Shown piece by piece: positions 1 through 8,699 of a stretch of 26,195 bases of DNA. Origin of the DNA: a virus; IMG/VR virus record IMGVR_UViG_3300050011_000113, positions 1-26,195 of that record, one strand, 5' to 3'. How positions within the stretch are numbered: the stretch's first letter is position 1; each line of letters opens with the position of its first letter. The notes under the pieces are model-generated. The model was not told where the DNA came from. It made no database searches and saw nothing but the letters and a program-made list of their open reading frames with translations. The position numbers were made by a program, and so were the translations under genes.

Positions 1-653
1 GCCACCGCGGCCTTCATGGCGCCGCCACCGAGGATTTGCGCAATTGAACTAAATGCGCCGGTCAATGCCGTACTATAATCCTTGTCCTGCTGTAGCTGGG
101 CCTGACCAGCGGCAATCAACGCCTGATTGGCCGCACTCTCAAACCCCAGCGCCTGCCCGGACAATCCCATGCCGGCCTGTGTCTCTCCCAAACCGAGCGC
201 GATTGTGCTTTGAATCTCCTTTTGCGCCATGGCATTTACCATTTCATCGTTGTGCGCCTGGGAACTAATAGCACTCGTATCCTGATTTGCATTTCGCCCC
301 ATGCCGGCATAGGTCTGCGCTGTCTGGTTTTTCAAACCTTGGCTATACAGGTTCAATTCCGACTGCTGAGGGCTGGTCAGTTGCCCGTTCTGGGCCATGC
401 GTAGCGCGTCCGCACCTTGGCCGGTCAATTGCTGGCCTTGACCAAACAACTGTGCCCCCTGCCCCTCCATTGTAGCCGCGTTGCCCGTCACCTGACTAAA
501 TTCGCCCGGCAACGGCGATTCGCCTTGGCCTAATATCGAGCCGAGGCCGATAGCTCCAACGCCTAGTGCACCCAATCCGAGAGCACTGGAGCCGCTAAGG
601 CCGCCACTGCTGGAGCTGCTGCCAGTGTCTAACCCGGTTGTTGGATCGGCCAT
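1..653 (-). CDS. Putative internal virion / ejection-type protein, C-terminus beyond window
   Basis: This reading frame starts at the ATG at 653 and stays open to base 1, giving at least 217 residues; the rest lies outside the window. The N-terminus is Ser/Gly-rich, followed by a hydrophobic Gly/Ala/Leu stretch at about residues 24-41 that could insert into a membrane. The remainder is rich in Gln, Ala and Gly and should be largely helical, ending near the edge with another small-residue stretch. The start codon overlaps the stop of the gene before it (TGATG), so translation is probably coupled. Its place after the tail nozzle gene, and a composition resembling podophage internal proteins such as T7 gp14, suggest a DNA-ejection or core role. 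That role is inference; no family motif was identified. Confidence 0.72.
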   Translation of the reverse strand, partial: MADPTTGLDTGSSSSSGGLSGSSALGLGALGVGAIGLGSILGQGESPLPGEFSQVTGNAATMEGQGAQLFGQGQQLTGQGADALRMAQNGQLTSPQQSELNLYSQGLKNQTAQTYAGMGRNANQDTSAISSQAHNDEMVNAMAQKEIQSTIALGLGETQAGMGLSGQALGFESAANQALIAAGQAQLQQDKDYSTALTGAFSSIAQILGGGAMKAAV

Positions 654-1048
654 CAGAAACCTGTCTTGCCATTGTTGCCGAATTGACTACCCACCCCGGC
701 TGCCGGTGCAGGGTCGGGCTGCTGATTCTGTGGCTGGCCAAAGCTACTGCCGCCGCCCGGCGCCAATGGGCTTGCAAGCGGGCTTGGCTGCGGCGGCTGC
801 TGTTGCGGTCCCGTCACCGGCTGCACGTTGTTGCCGCCGCCCGGCGCGGTTACTCCCGGTGGGGCTTGAGCCGCGCCCGTCACCGGCTGGGTCATGTTCA
901 AGCCCGTGCCGGCGCCGCCCGGTGCGGGTGGGGCGCCGGGTGGTTGCTGCGCAGGCTGTTGGGCATCAGGACCGAACAGCCCGCCTTGGGCATTCGCGTC
1001 TGGCAGTTGGAAATTGAGCCCAAATTGGTCGAGGAAGTTTCCAAACAT
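653..1048 (-). CDS. Pro/Gly/Gln-rich small phage protein of unknown function
   Basis: A 131-residue protein beginning MFGNFLDQFG. After about 20 residues it is almost entirely low-complexity Pro, Gly, Gln and Ala, so it is probably disordered. I chose the ATG at 1048 rather than the GTG one codon upstream because the ATG overlaps the previous stop (TGATG), as at several other junctions here. It also ends in a TGATG overlap with the next gene. It lies between nozzle-associated genes and a probable ejection protein, so it may be a minor virion component or linker. The composition cannot establish a function. Confidence 0.7.
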   Translation of the reverse strand: MFGNFLDQFGLNFQLPDANAQGGLFGPDAQQPAQQPPGAPPAPGGAGTGLNMTQPVTGAAQAPPGVTAPGGGNNVQPVTGPQQQPPQPSPLASPLAPGGGSSFGQPQNQQPDPAPAAGVGSQFGNNGKTGF

Positions 1049-1398
1049 CACACAATCCCTAGCGCCTGCCGTATCTGGGCGTGCGTTGTAGCATGATAGC
1101 CCAGAAAATTATAGAAGTCGTCCTGCTTGCTCAGGTCATAGTCGCTGAAATCCGTGGCCGTAATGCCAAGGATACCACCCAACTGGTCATGGGCTTTCTG
1201 GTGCGAATCCGCAATTGACCGCTGCGCATTGCCGCTGGTCAGGAATTGCAGGAAATCATAGTTTGGAATCAACACCGCCGGCACTTGCTGGGCCAATACC
1301 TCGACAAACTGTTGGTGTTCGCGATGGTGTGAGTCGTCCCATTGCCCTAAACCCGGACCATCATTAAAAGTGCATTGATCTGGCTGGAACTGCGGCAT
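1048..1398 (-). CDS. Hypothetical protein downstream of tail nozzle
   Basis: A 116-residue protein starting MPQFQPDQ and rich in His, Gln and Asp, with probable amphipathic helices (for example the stretch around HREHQQFVEVLAQQVP). The frame is open to 1440, but the ATG at 1398 is preferred: it lies 2 nt after the nozzle stop codon, with an AGGG-type ribosome site contributed by the end of that gene. The upstream alternative would overlap the nozzle gene by 40 nt. The product is not recognised. The tight spacing indicates co-translation with the tail hub, so a tail or connector accessory role is possible. Confidence 0.7.
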   Translation of the reverse strand: MPQFQPDQCTFNDGPGLGQWDDSHHREHQQFVEVLAQQVPAVLIPNYDFLQFLTSGNAQRSIADSHQKAHDQLGGILGITATDFSDYDLSKQDDFYNFLGYHATTHAQIRQALGIV

Positions 1399-1400
1399 TG

Positions 1401-3899
1401 CTATGCGCCCTTCCACAATGATTTCTCTTGATACTCGCAAAGTAGGTTCGTCATAGTCATTCCGGCAAATGTTCCGCTGACGGTTAGCCCAAGATACACA
1501 CCCGAACCACCAATGGCATTGTTGCTGGCGTCGTTGGAACCACCCGTCACATGGAAGCCGGCTGTTATCGCAAGATTGTAATTATTGCTCGCGTTTTCGG
1601 TATCGACCGACATTGTGACGTTGTTGGAACCAAACGCTTGATTATAGGAAAAGCCGGCTCGGATAACCGCCTTGCCCTGCACGGCATTGCCATGGTGCGT
1701 CAATGCCGTCTGGATTTTCCAATTGATGGCTGCGGTACGCGCCACCAGTTGCGTCACATCCGGCCCGGAGCTGCCATAGAGCGAGTTTTGTCCCGTGGCG
1801 AGCGATGCCGACGTGGCAATGGCAGTCAGTGAGCTGCCCTGTTGCAACACCCACCACCGCTTGCCGTCGAATGTCAGCATGATCGAGCGCGTGGTAGATA
1901 GCGGGTCTTTGTACCGGACCAGAAACACCGCGTTGTGAATGGCGTTGATGTCGGCCAAGGCCCCTTGCGGCACCTGGGTAAAGTCAACCAGCTTCCAAAT
2001 GCCGTCCATATCGCCGGACAGTTTTTGCACGCTACTGCCGAACACACCGTAAATGCCGTTGGTGTTGGCAAACATGAACACACGATTGTAGCTGATGCAG
2101 GATTTTGGGTAGATTGTGCCCTGGTCAGATGACAGCGTGAGGATCGTGAACAGCGTTACGTCGCCGGCCTGATTGAGCGAGATATTGCCAATCTGCTTCA
2201 CCGACTGGTCGCCCATGATGAACAGATAATTATTGTACGCGCGTAGTGCGGTTATGGCGTGGATCAAATCGGCATCGGAAATGATAAGCGTACCCGAGGC
2301 ATCGGCCGCGTCAAAATCATCATAGCCGACGTTGCCATAGCTTGCACCCGTGCCGGTCCAAGTCAGCAAGTTGCCGCCGCCTAGCCACACCCGGCCCTGG
2401 AACACGGCCAGCGTTGTAAAGGCATCGCCGACGATGGTGCTGTTGATGAACGGCCAGACGTGGGCAATGGCGGTTGCGCCCGTGCCTGAACCGATAAGAA
2501 CCGATGGCGTCAGGTCGTAACCCGAGCCTTGCGAAGCGATGGTGGCAAGAATTGTCGGATTTGCCGAAAATGTCGCACCAACAACAGCTATGGTTGGCGC
2601 GGTAACGTAGTTCGATCCGCCGGCCGTTATGAAAACGGAAATAACACCAACAGCAGTGGCGCCTGTGTTGTCGGTGTAGTTGCCGATTGTCGCGGTCCCG
2701 GTCGCACCCGAGCCGCCACCGCCCGTGAAACTCAGCGCAAACGTACCGGGAGTGGATGAAATACCCTGAAAGGCAATAGCCAAGGCAGTCACGGCAGAGG
2801 CATTGAGCGCAATAGTATTGACCACGCCGCCAGATATTGTCGTGGTGGCCACTGCACCCGAGCCGTTGCCGTCGCTGGGGGTGATGATGGCCGCGGGCGG
2901 GGCCGAATACAGCGTGCCTCCCGTGTCGAGAACAATCGTCGCGACACTTTCAGTTCCAAGTGTTGCTCCAATAACGGGGGCCGGCCCGCCTGTAGTAACG
3001 AGAAAGAAAGTCGGCGGCGACGTGTAGCCCGACCCTGGCGATGTAAGAACAACTGCCGAAATGTATCGGCCCGAGCCACCAAGCGACGAGACAACACAAT
3101 ACCCTCGCGCGCCCGTGCCACCACCGCCTGTGGAAGTCAAAGTATGAATGCCAACCCCGGCCGGGCCGGTGAAAGTACCCGGATTGATAATTTGCAGCGA
3201 AGCGACAGGCGAACCCGTCATGGTCACATGCGCAGTAGCACCCGAGCCGGGGCTGGTGCCAATCACCACAGTCAGTACATCGGTGACCTGATAGCCGTGG
3301 CCGGGATTGTCCAAGATGATTTGAATGATGGAGCCGTTCTGCACCACCGCATGAGCCGTGGCGCCCGAGCCGCTGCCGCCCGTGATGGTGATTGAAGGCG
3401 CGGCACCATAGCCGCTGCCACCGTTCGTGACAGTGATGTTTGGCGATACCCCGCCCTGACCCACAAAAATCGTGCCGTCGAATGTCGAATAACCGGCCTT
3501 GGAATCGGCAATCAGCAACCGCGATGCCTGCCATGTCGTTACGTCAGGCTGTGCACTAAATGTGCCGTCCGGGGCAAACTGCCCTACCGCACCCGTTGCG
3601 ATATTGAAAAGATACCCAGCGCCAACCGTCGTGAACGCCACGAAATAATCCACGCCGAGTAGTGCGGCGTAAAACATCGTTGAAATGTTTTCGCCAATTG
3701 TCGCGAGCGCAGCCGCGGCCGGTGCCGGAACAGCCGTGAGATTATTGCCGGCAATCGGTTGCAGGTTTTCCAGCCACGCAAGTTCCTTTTCCGACAACGA
3801 TTGCCGGATGGATTGCGTGTTCATCTTCTCGAAGTTCTCGTAAACGATGAACTTCGTCTGATCGCGTTGATCGCCGCCTGGCTGCGGAAGGCCGGCCAT
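1401..3899 (-). CDS. Tail hub/nozzle (packaged-DNA stabilisation, P22 gp10-like) with inserted Gly-rich beta-repeats
   Basis: An 832-residue virion protein. The N-terminus (about 17-60: FENxxxxN...LSEKELAWLENLQPIAGNNL) and the C-terminal part from about 488 (AVFQGRVWLGGGNLLTW... DADLIHAITALRAYNNYLFIMGDQSVKQIG...) match the pattern of short-tailed phage hub/stabilisation proteins, which form a beta-propeller-like ring under the portal-adaptor and hold the packaged DNA. Between about 150 and 483 lies an insertion of roughly seven imperfect repeats of about 45-55 residues, each with a GSGY/GGxxY turn, a short beta segment ending in a GSGATA-like stretch, then a second strand. The gene starts 2 nt after the adaptor stop. 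The family call rests on recognised sequence style; the repeats are seen directly. Confidence 0.78.
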   Translation of the reverse strand: MAGLPQPGGDQRDQTKFIVYENFEKMNTQSIRQSLSEKELAWLENLQPIAGNNLTAVPAPAAAALATIGENISTMFYAALLGVDYFVAFTTVGAGYLFNIATGAVGQFAPDGTFSAQPDVTTWQASRLLIADSKAGYSTFDGTIFVGQGGVSPNITVTNGGSGYGAAPSITITGGSGSGATAHAVVQNGSIIQIILDNPGHGYQVTDVLTVVIGTSPGSGATAHVTMTGSPVASLQIINPGTFTGPAGVGIHTLTSTGGGGTGARGYCVVSSLGGSGRYISAVVLTSPGSGYTSPPTFFLVTTGGPAPVIGATLGTESVATIVLDTGGTLYSAPPAAIITPSDGNGSGAVATTTISGGVVNTIALNASAVTALAIAFQGISSTPGTFALSFTGGGGSGATGTATIGNYTDNTGATAVGVISVFITAGGSNYVTAPTIAVVGATFSANPTILATIASQGSGYDLTPSVLIGSGTGATAIAHVWPFINSTIVGDAFTTLAVFQGRVWLGGGNLLTWTGTGASYGNVGYDDFDAADASGTLIISDADLIHAITALRAYNNYLFIMGDQSVKQIGNISLNQAGDVTLFTILTLSSDQGTIYPKSCISYNRVFMFANTNGIYGVFGSSVQKLSGDMDGIWKLVDFTQVPQGALADINAIHNAVFLVRYKDPLSTTRSIMLTFDGKRWWVLQQGSSLTAIATSASLATGQNSLYGSSGPDVTQLVARTAAINWKIQTALTHHGNAVQGKAVIRAGFSYNQAFGSNNVTMSVDTENASNNYNLAITAGFHVTGGSNDASNNAIGGSGVYLGLTVSGTFAGMTMTNLLCEYQEKSLWKGA

Positions 3900-3901
3900 G
3901 G

Positions 3902-4876
3902 CTACCTCGATACGCGGCGCTGGAATGTCTTGTTGTACGGGTTCGGTATTCGCACCGGACCTTGGCCGTAAATGATCTTGGGCACACGGGCCGAATAGAG
4001 TTTCAGGTAGTATTCAGCCTGATTGAAGTTCTGCAATTTGTTCAAGCAGTAGTGCGCCGCGTAGTACTTCACCGCGTCGGTGAATGGCGGCAAAATTTGA
4101 ACCTCGTAATCGGTCGTGTTCACTAACGGAATTGGCGTCTGCAACACGTCCCATTCGGTCTGGTATGCCTGGTCCGGCGGCGGTTGAATAACAACTGTGC
4201 TGGTGGACGGGTGAATCGTCCAAACCATGCCGCGCTGGTAGAAGCCGAGCTGAGAGCGCATGTAGGCTTGGTACAGCGTGAAGCCACGAAATCGCAGCAT
4301 GTACCGCTGGTTACCCCAGATGTACGAAATGGAAACGACATTGAACACATTGTTGAACATCACCGTGCGAGCAGTGGCTCCACTACCCCCACCCGAATCA
4401 GTAATAGTGATAGCCGGTAGCGCAGCACCCGAAATAAGCGGGATAACCGGCGTGTACCCAGTGCCCCATTGGGTGACGTTGATGGATGTAATGACACCAT
4501 TCGCAATAACCGGGACTGCAAGGGCTGTTGTACCGCCCGCAGGAGCCGCGGGGAATGTCACGGTCGTTGCCGCTGTGTAGTTGGCACCACCTGCGGTAAC
4601 CGTCGCACCAACAATCTGCCCGTTAAGCACACTGCCGGGAGCGCCGGTCATCGGGTAGACTTCCTGCTGGGCAATTGTGCTGACGGGATTATAAGCGCCG
4701 GGATTGGCCACACCATTTGGCGCGGTCAAATAAGCAGTTCGGCAGCATTGAAAATCAAGCGCGGTAACTTCACGCGCATTGTTGATGGCGTTTATCAGTT
4801 CGGCTTGACTGAAATCCGCATTGGTCTGGTCATGCAGCAGGAATTGAAGCTGCGTGATGTAATCGGAGAGTTGCAT
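3902..4876 (-). CDS. Head-to-tail adaptor/connector protein with inserted Gly-rich repeat
   Basis: A 324-residue protein. The N-terminal half-domain (MQLSDYITQLQFLLHDQTNADFSQAELINAINNAREVTALD, in two parts) is typical of phage adaptor proteins that dock below the portal, and the C-terminal section is rich in Tyr and helical (YIWGNQRYML...FTLYQAYMR...ILPPFTDAVKYYAAHYCLNKL). Residues about 86-172 are an insertion with the same GGANY/GTGY and SGGGSGATA pattern as the repeats in the neighbouring nozzle protein, placed within the adaptor fold. It starts 3 nt after the upstream stop. Order portal-capsid-adaptor-nozzle supports the role. The exact homologue (P22 gp4-like or other) is not decided. 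Confidence 0.75.
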   Translation of the reverse strand: MQLSDYITQLQFLLHDQTNADFSQAELINAINNAREVTALDFQCCRTAYLTAPNGVANPGAYNPVSTIAQQEVYPMTGAPGSVLNGQIVGATVTAGGANYTAATTVTFPAAPAGGTTALAVPVIANGVITSINVTQWGTGYTPVIPLISGAALPAITITDSGGGSGATARTVMFNNVFNVVSISYIWGNQRYMLRFRGFTLYQAYMRSQLGFYQRGMVWTIHPSTSTVVIQPPPDQAYQTEWDVLQTPIPLVNTTDYEVQILPPFTDAVKYYAAHYCLNKLQNFNQAEYYLKLYSARVPKIIYGQGPVRIPNPYNKTFQRRVSR

Positions 4877-4879
4877 TCA

Positions 4880-5185
4880 TCACGCGGCAGCCGCCAACTT
4901 TGACCGCAGCAAATAACCCTCAAGCGCCCAAATTTTGCTGCGGGCATTGTCGCGTGCGATCTTGCGGCCGATCCCTTCATCAAAGTTTTCAGGCGAAGCC
5001 GCGGCACTTTCCCCAATCACATGAAACCCGTTGCGCAGAGTGAGCGCACAAACAGTAAGACTTGTGTTTGGGAAAACGTAATAGGCTTCCTTGGCGATTT
5101 GAGCGTCAATGTGCGCCGGGTTGAGCCGCGGTGCATTGAGTCCCTTGTCCTGAATTTCTTTCTCGATAGCCTGTTCGTCACGCAT
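4880..5185 (-). CDS. N4 Gp49 / Sf6 Gp66 family phage protein
   Basis: A 101-residue protein whose central and C-terminal sequence (FPNTSLTVCALTLRNGF then VIGESAAASPENFDEGIGRK, ending KIWALEGYLLRSKL) matches the well-known small phage family named after N4 Gp49 and Sf6 gene 66. The family is common in tailed phages; its biochemical function is unknown. The length fits. The ATG at 5185 has an AGGA-type ribosome site upstream. It lies just ahead of the adaptor gene, with 3 nt between them, within the structural block, so it may be expressed late despite not being an obvious virion protein. Confidence 0.88.
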   Translation of the reverse strand: MRDEQAIEKEIQDKGLNAPRLNPAHIDAQIAKEAYYVFPNTSLTVCALTLRNGFHVIGESAAASPENFDEGIGRKIARDNARSKIWALEGYLLRSKLAAAA

Positions 5186-5220
5186 GGCATTCTTCCTCTT
5201 CGGGTTGCCAAAGTTAAGTT

Positions 5221-5658
5221 TTAACCCCCCACCTGACTGCGCGCTTTTGTCACACGCGGCACGTCCCGCATAAGGCCCTCGGTAGGGACATCCTGTTCGG
5301 CCGGCACCGGCACTTTCGGGTCCGGGTCGGTGGCCGGCACCAGCTTGAACGCAATGGCCTCGATCTTGAGCTTGTCGAAATACTCCTGCGCCAGCGTCTT
5401 GTTGGTTTCGGCATTCTGCTGCACATGCTTGGGCGTATTCCAGCCCTGCCGGCGGCAGATATAGCGGAACATGGTTTCCGGATCCACATCGGGATGGTAG
5501 CCGAGAATGTGCGCGGCCATGTCCAGCGGCAGGTTGTCGGACTGCCCCGGCATAAGTCTAAACGGCACGCCATCGGCCATATCGGTAAATGGCGTCTCAA
5601 GGCCGTTCGTGACCTTCACATAGCGGACGCGCTGCTGTGCGAGTTCGGCTGGGTTCAC
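5221..5658 (-). CDS. Hypothetical protein of the structural block
   Basis: A 145-residue protein, MNPAELAQQRVRYVKVTNGL at its start, with a compact N-terminal half that includes a short beta-rich region (PFTDMADGVPFRLMPGQSDNL) and a helical middle, then a Pro/Glu/Val-rich tail from about residue 108. The start overlaps the stop of the upstream gene (ATGA), so translation is coupled. No family is recognised. Its place between the capsid cluster and the adaptor suggests a head-completion or minor capsid accessory role, but this is inference from position. Confidence 0.68.
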   Translation of the reverse strand: MNPAELAQQRVRYVKVTNGLETPFTDMADGVPFRLMPGQSDNLPLDMAAHILGYHPDVDPETMFRYICRRQGWNTPKHVQQNAETNKTLAQEYFDKLKIEAIAFKLVPATDPDPKVPVPAEQDVPTEGLMRDVPRVTKARSQVGG

Positions 5659-5975
5659 GGCGTTATCGGAGTCGTGGTTGCGGGGTTTGTGCCGAAAATG
5701 CCCGTAGAGGGCGCCGGGGTTACCGGGATTACAGCCGGCTTGGGCGGCGCTACCGGCGGCGGCGCGGCACTCGGAACCGCACCAATCGGCAGCGGCGTCG
5801 AGCCAGCAACAACCGCAGCATGTAACACATCGGCAAAGGTCAGCGGACGCAACTTGCCGTCCATGAGCTGATACACCTTGGTCTTGGTGACGATGTAGAC
5901 GTTGCCGTTTTTCAGTTCCGTCACCGACAAAATCTCTGCCGGCGCGGTAGTTACATCAACTGTAGAGGTTGCCAT
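5655..5975 (-). CDS. Small protein with Pro/Ala-rich C-terminus
   Basis: A 106-residue protein. The first half looks folded and beta-rich (EILSVTELKNGNVYIVTKTK, VYQLMDGKLRPLTFADVLHA). The second half, from about residue 60, is Pro/Ala/Thr-rich and probably flexible. The ATG at 5975 has a good AAGGA ribosome site about 8 nt upstream, and the end overlaps the next gene by ATGA. No family is recognised. It directly follows a probable capsid-associated repeat protein, so it could be a minor head component or decoration anchor; this is unproven. Confidence 0.68.
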   Translation of the reverse strand: MATSTVDVTTAPAEILSVTELKNGNVYIVTKTKVYQLMDGKLRPLTFADVLHAAVVAGSTPLPIGAVPSAAPPPVAPPKPAVIPVTPAPSTGIFGTNPATTTPITP

Positions 5976-5986
5976 TGCGATTTTCC

Positions 5987-6895
5987 TTATTGTACGCGCG
6001 GCTGGATAAGACAGGTCGAATTGGCGTTGGAAGTAACGGCCACAAGAGCCGTTGACGCCACACCACCCGCACCACCCGTAAATGTCACGGCCGGGGCCGA
6101 GGTATAACCACCGCCAGACTGATACATATGGATGCCAAGGAGCGTGCCCGAACCAGTGAGCGCAATCGACGTGAGCTGTGCGCCCGTGGCCGACGTGTTC
6201 TGATTGCCCGACAAGGCATTACCCGGATAGACAAGACCCGGAGCCGGAACAGCACCAGCGGCGACGCCGCCTGACGGGCCGCCCTGGTAGATCGGCGTCT
6301 GCGGCACGATCCAGAAATTCGGGGTGGCCGCATAGCCAGCACCGGCATTAACCATCGTGACCGACGCAATGCCCGACGAACCGGCTGCGGTCATCACGGC
6401 AATGGCCGTGGCCTGAATACCGCCCGGCGGGGGCGGATCAATGACCAGAACCGGGGGCACAAGGAAGCCCGAACCAGCCTGCGTCACGGTCGGGGCAGCT
6501 ACGCTGCCACCAATGATGGCATAGCCAAGTGCGGTCGGGTAGCCGGTGGTGTTGGAAGCCGCGAAAGCAATGGATACGCCCGTTGCCGCGGAACCAATAC
6601 CGTTGGTCATGCCCGAGCCGGCCGTCAATGTGTTGCCGCTGACCACACCAGTGATGTTGTGGCAACGGAAATTGAAGCCATCGCAGTTGATAAAGCCGCC
6701 GGTCGAGGCCGCCTGGAAGGTCGCCCAAGTTTGCTCAATCGGGTCCCAACGCTCGATGGTGCAACTGGCATCCGTCAACACGACATACTGGCCGGGCGGG
6801 AAGTACCACACGCCACCAGAGCCGAGACAGACCTTGTTGGTGCTCTCGGAAACCTGACCGAGAGGAAGGGGAAATGCGCCGCCTATGCGAGCCAT
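5987..6895 (-). CDS. Gly-rich repeat structural protein next to major capsid gene
   Basis: A 302-residue protein. Residues 1-75 form a non-repetitive part containing VWYFPPGQYVVLTDASCTIE and several aromatic residues. From about 130 to 200 and 245 to 288 it carries the same module seen in the adaptor and nozzle: QAGSGFLVPPVLVI, NAGAGYAATPNFWIV and QSGGGYTSAPAVTF, each followed by small-residue beta segments. It starts 7 nt after the major capsid stop, with GAGGA from the junction as ribosome site. The position suggests a capsid decoration, head fibre or minor structural protein made in large amounts. No named family was recognised. Confidence 0.72.
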   Translation of the reverse strand: MARIGGAFPLPLGQVSESTNKVCLGSGGVWYFPPGQYVVLTDASCTIERWDPIEQTWATFQAASTGGFINCDGFNFRCHNITGVVSGNTLTAGSGMTNGIGSAATGVSIAFAASNTTGYPTALGYAIIGGSVAAPTVTQAGSGFLVPPVLVIDPPPPGGIQATAIAVMTAAGSSGIASVTMVNAGAGYAATPNFWIVPQTPIYQGGPSGGVAAGAVPAPGLVYPGNALSGNQNTSATGAQLTSIALTGSGTLLGIHMYQSGGGYTSAPAVTFTGGAGGVASTALVAVTSNANSTCLIQPRVQ

Positions 6896-6902
6896 GGTGT
6901 CC

Positions 6903-7913
6903 TCAGATGTTCAAGTACGCGAGGCCGTCGAACTTCCCGTGAGCCTTGCACTTCACGTCCACGAGTTCGAGCAGCGAAAGGATGGCGCCGATGTAGCCGA
7001 GCTGGTTGTTCGGGAGAGTAGATTCGAACCCAGTGAAAGAGAATGCGGCTCTCTCATGCAGGTACAGCGACAGATAGTTGGTATTGATGAGGTACAGCAC
7101 GCCCTCTGGGCAGTACGGGTCGGCATAGAACGGCACGCCGGCCACATCCAAGGCCCGGAACAGGCTGGATGCCTTTTCGTCGGCACCGAAAGCATTGCCC
7201 GGGGTGATGTTGTAGCGTTCCTGCGACGTGAAATCCTGCGCCAGCAACGTCCAAGTGCCGAATCCCATGACGCCAATGGACGGCATTTCGCCGGTGGTCT
7301 TGGAAACCTGCGAAATATATTGGAGCATCAGGTTCCGGGTCGGCGTGACGTTGCCGTTGCCGTGAACGTAGGTCGATTTCCAGAACGTGTTGGTGTTGCG
7401 GTTGATGCCGCCGTAGGTCGCCGAGAACGTGCCGTCGTCAATTGCGGCCGGCAACCCGATAAGCTGCTGGGTATTGGCGACGTTGTTGTAGAGGGAGTTG
7501 GCGAAAGTATCGATTGTGACGTTGGTGGAGTCGTTCATGCGCGCTTCGATCAGCGGCACCACCGAATAATCGAGCTGCACCAGCCCTTCCATACCCAGAA
7601 ATGGGATGGTCGAGACGAAAGCCTTGAGGTCAAATTCGGCGTCCTGAATGCCGGGCATCACACCAGGCTGTTCGAAGCTGCCCGAGTAATCCACCCACTG
7701 GCCGGACACCATCGGAGTGCCCTGGACCGGCGCCGTGATGGGCGACAGACCGCCCGTGGCGACTTGTGCCGAGGCGAGAAGGGCCGAAATCAGCGGGGCC
7801 GATTTCCAGATTTGCACGTATACTTTGTTCATGAACGCCCGCCTAACAACAGCGGACAATTCTGAGGCTATAGCGCCACTTGCTGGCACAATCCCTTGGC
7901 CGAAGATCGGCAT
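6903..7913 (-). CDS. Major capsid protein
   Basis: A 336-residue protein placed directly after a charged helical scaffold gene and before structural repeat proteins, the usual location of the major head subunit. The sequence has the style of phage capsid proteins: an N-terminal helix (ASELSAVVRRAFMNKVYVQI), a long central region with VVPLIEARMNDSTNVTIDTFANSLYNN, a substrate-like loop region, and a C-terminal part with VLYLINTNYLSLYLHERAAF. The ATG at 7913 has AAGGA about 8 nt upstream, giving a strong start. The HK97 fold is expected for tailed phages but cannot be proved by eye. No protease gene is seen beside it, consistent with an unprocessed capsid as in P22-like phages. Confidence 0.85.
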   Translation of the reverse strand: MPIFGQGIVPASGAIASELSAVVRRAFMNKVYVQIWKSAPLISALLASAQVATGGLSPITAPVQGTPMVSGQWVDYSGSFEQPGVMPGIQDAEFDLKAFVSTIPFLGMEGLVQLDYSVVPLIEARMNDSTNVTIDTFANSLYNNVANTQQLIGLPAAIDDGTFSATYGGINRNTNTFWKSTYVHGNGNVTPTRNLMLQYISQVSKTTGEMPSIGVMGFGTWTLLAQDFTSQERYNITPGNAFGADEKASSLFRALDVAGVPFYADPYCPEGVLYLINTNYLSLYLHERAAFSFTGFESTLPNNQLGYIGAILSLLELVDVKCKAHGKFDGLAYLNI

Positions 7914-7944
7914 TTTGTCAATCCTTTCAACGACTTAGCGGGAT

Positions 7945-8490
7945 TTAGGCCCGCCTTCTGCGAAACTCGTCAATCACCGCATACGCATTATTGCGCGCGG
8001 CCTTGTTCGGGTCTTTCGAATACTCGGCAAACGCCGGCAATTCCCACGTCGCGCCCGGCGGGGTTTCGCCGCTGGGCTTTTGATTGGCCGGCGGCGGGTT
8101 GAGCGCGGCATACAGAATGCGGCCGTCCTCGTAGTCGCTGATGCCCTTCTTTTGCATCAGGTCCTCGATTTTCTTGACCGTATCCTCATCGTATTTCGGA
8201 GCCGAACCATCATCGCTACCGGCCAGCAGCCGTTGCCGGTCGCGGTTCAGCTTCTCGACAATAGCGTTCTGCTGGTCTTGGATTCGGCTCTGCTCAAATT
8301 CGGACTTGAACGCCTCGAATTTGTCCTCGACTTCCACATCGGCAAAGGCCGCGGCGTGAGCCGAATCAGGCTTGGCTTCGCGCACGATCTTGGCGAATGC
8401 CTTGCGGGTCTTTTTGTCGTGCGACAGATCGAGTGCGAGCCGCGCCAAATCCTGCGCGACGTTCGGATCAATCGGCTTGGGGGCGTCCAT
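7945..8490 (-). CDS. Head scaffolding protein
   Basis: A 181-residue, highly charged and mostly helical protein, with long Asp/Glu/Lys-rich stretches such as FADVEVEDKFEAFKSEFEQS and likely coiled-coil in the middle (about 45-120), and a basic C-terminal helix ending VIDEFRRRRA. A basic C-terminal helix that binds the capsid subunit is characteristic of P22 and phi29-type scaffolds. It is the gene immediately before the major capsid gene, the usual place for a scaffold. Translation is coupled to the upstream gene by a TGATG overlap. The role follows from composition and position; there is no catalytic motif. Confidence 0.78.
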   Translation of the reverse strand: MDAPKPIDPNVAQDLARLALDLSHDKKTRKAFAKIVREAKPDSAHAAAFADVEVEDKFEAFKSEFEQSRIQDQQNAIVEKLNRDRQRLLAGSDDGSAPKYDEDTVKKIEDLMQKKGISDYEDGRILYAALNPPPANQKPSGETPPGATWELPAFAEYSKDPNKAARNNAYAVIDEFRRRRA

Positions 8491-8699
8491 CAGATTGGCT
8501 TGCCGCGCTGAGCAGACGGGCCGCCGCGCTCAAGGCCCATGCCGCCGATCTTGTTGCGCTTGCCGGTCGGATCGGTGAGCTTTTGTTCGGACGTGAAGCC
8601 GCCAAGCACACTGTACGTGGGCGGATTGCGGAAAATCCCGTTTTCCATCTTGCGCGTGCGCGCGGGAGCGGATGCTTTCGGGCGAAGAAAATCGGTCAT
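8490..8699 (-). CDS. Small basic hypothetical protein
   Basis: A 69-residue basic protein rich in Gly, Arg and Lys (for example FLRPKASAPARTRKMENGIF and NKIGGMGLERGG), probably with little regular structure. It overlaps both neighbours by a few bases (ATGA at its start, TGATG at its end), so it is part of a translationally coupled chain leading to the scaffold. No family is recognised. A minor structural or assembly role is possible from context only. Confidence 0.65.
   Translation of the reverse strand: MTDFLRPKASAPARTRKMENGIFRNPPTYSVLGGFTSEQKLTDPTGKRNKIGGMGLERGGPSAQRGKPI

Noticed and set aside
7018-7035. tRNA-like T-loop motif (GATTCGAACCC)
   Set aside because: It is inside the major capsid gene and no cloverleaf or acceptor stem surrounds it.
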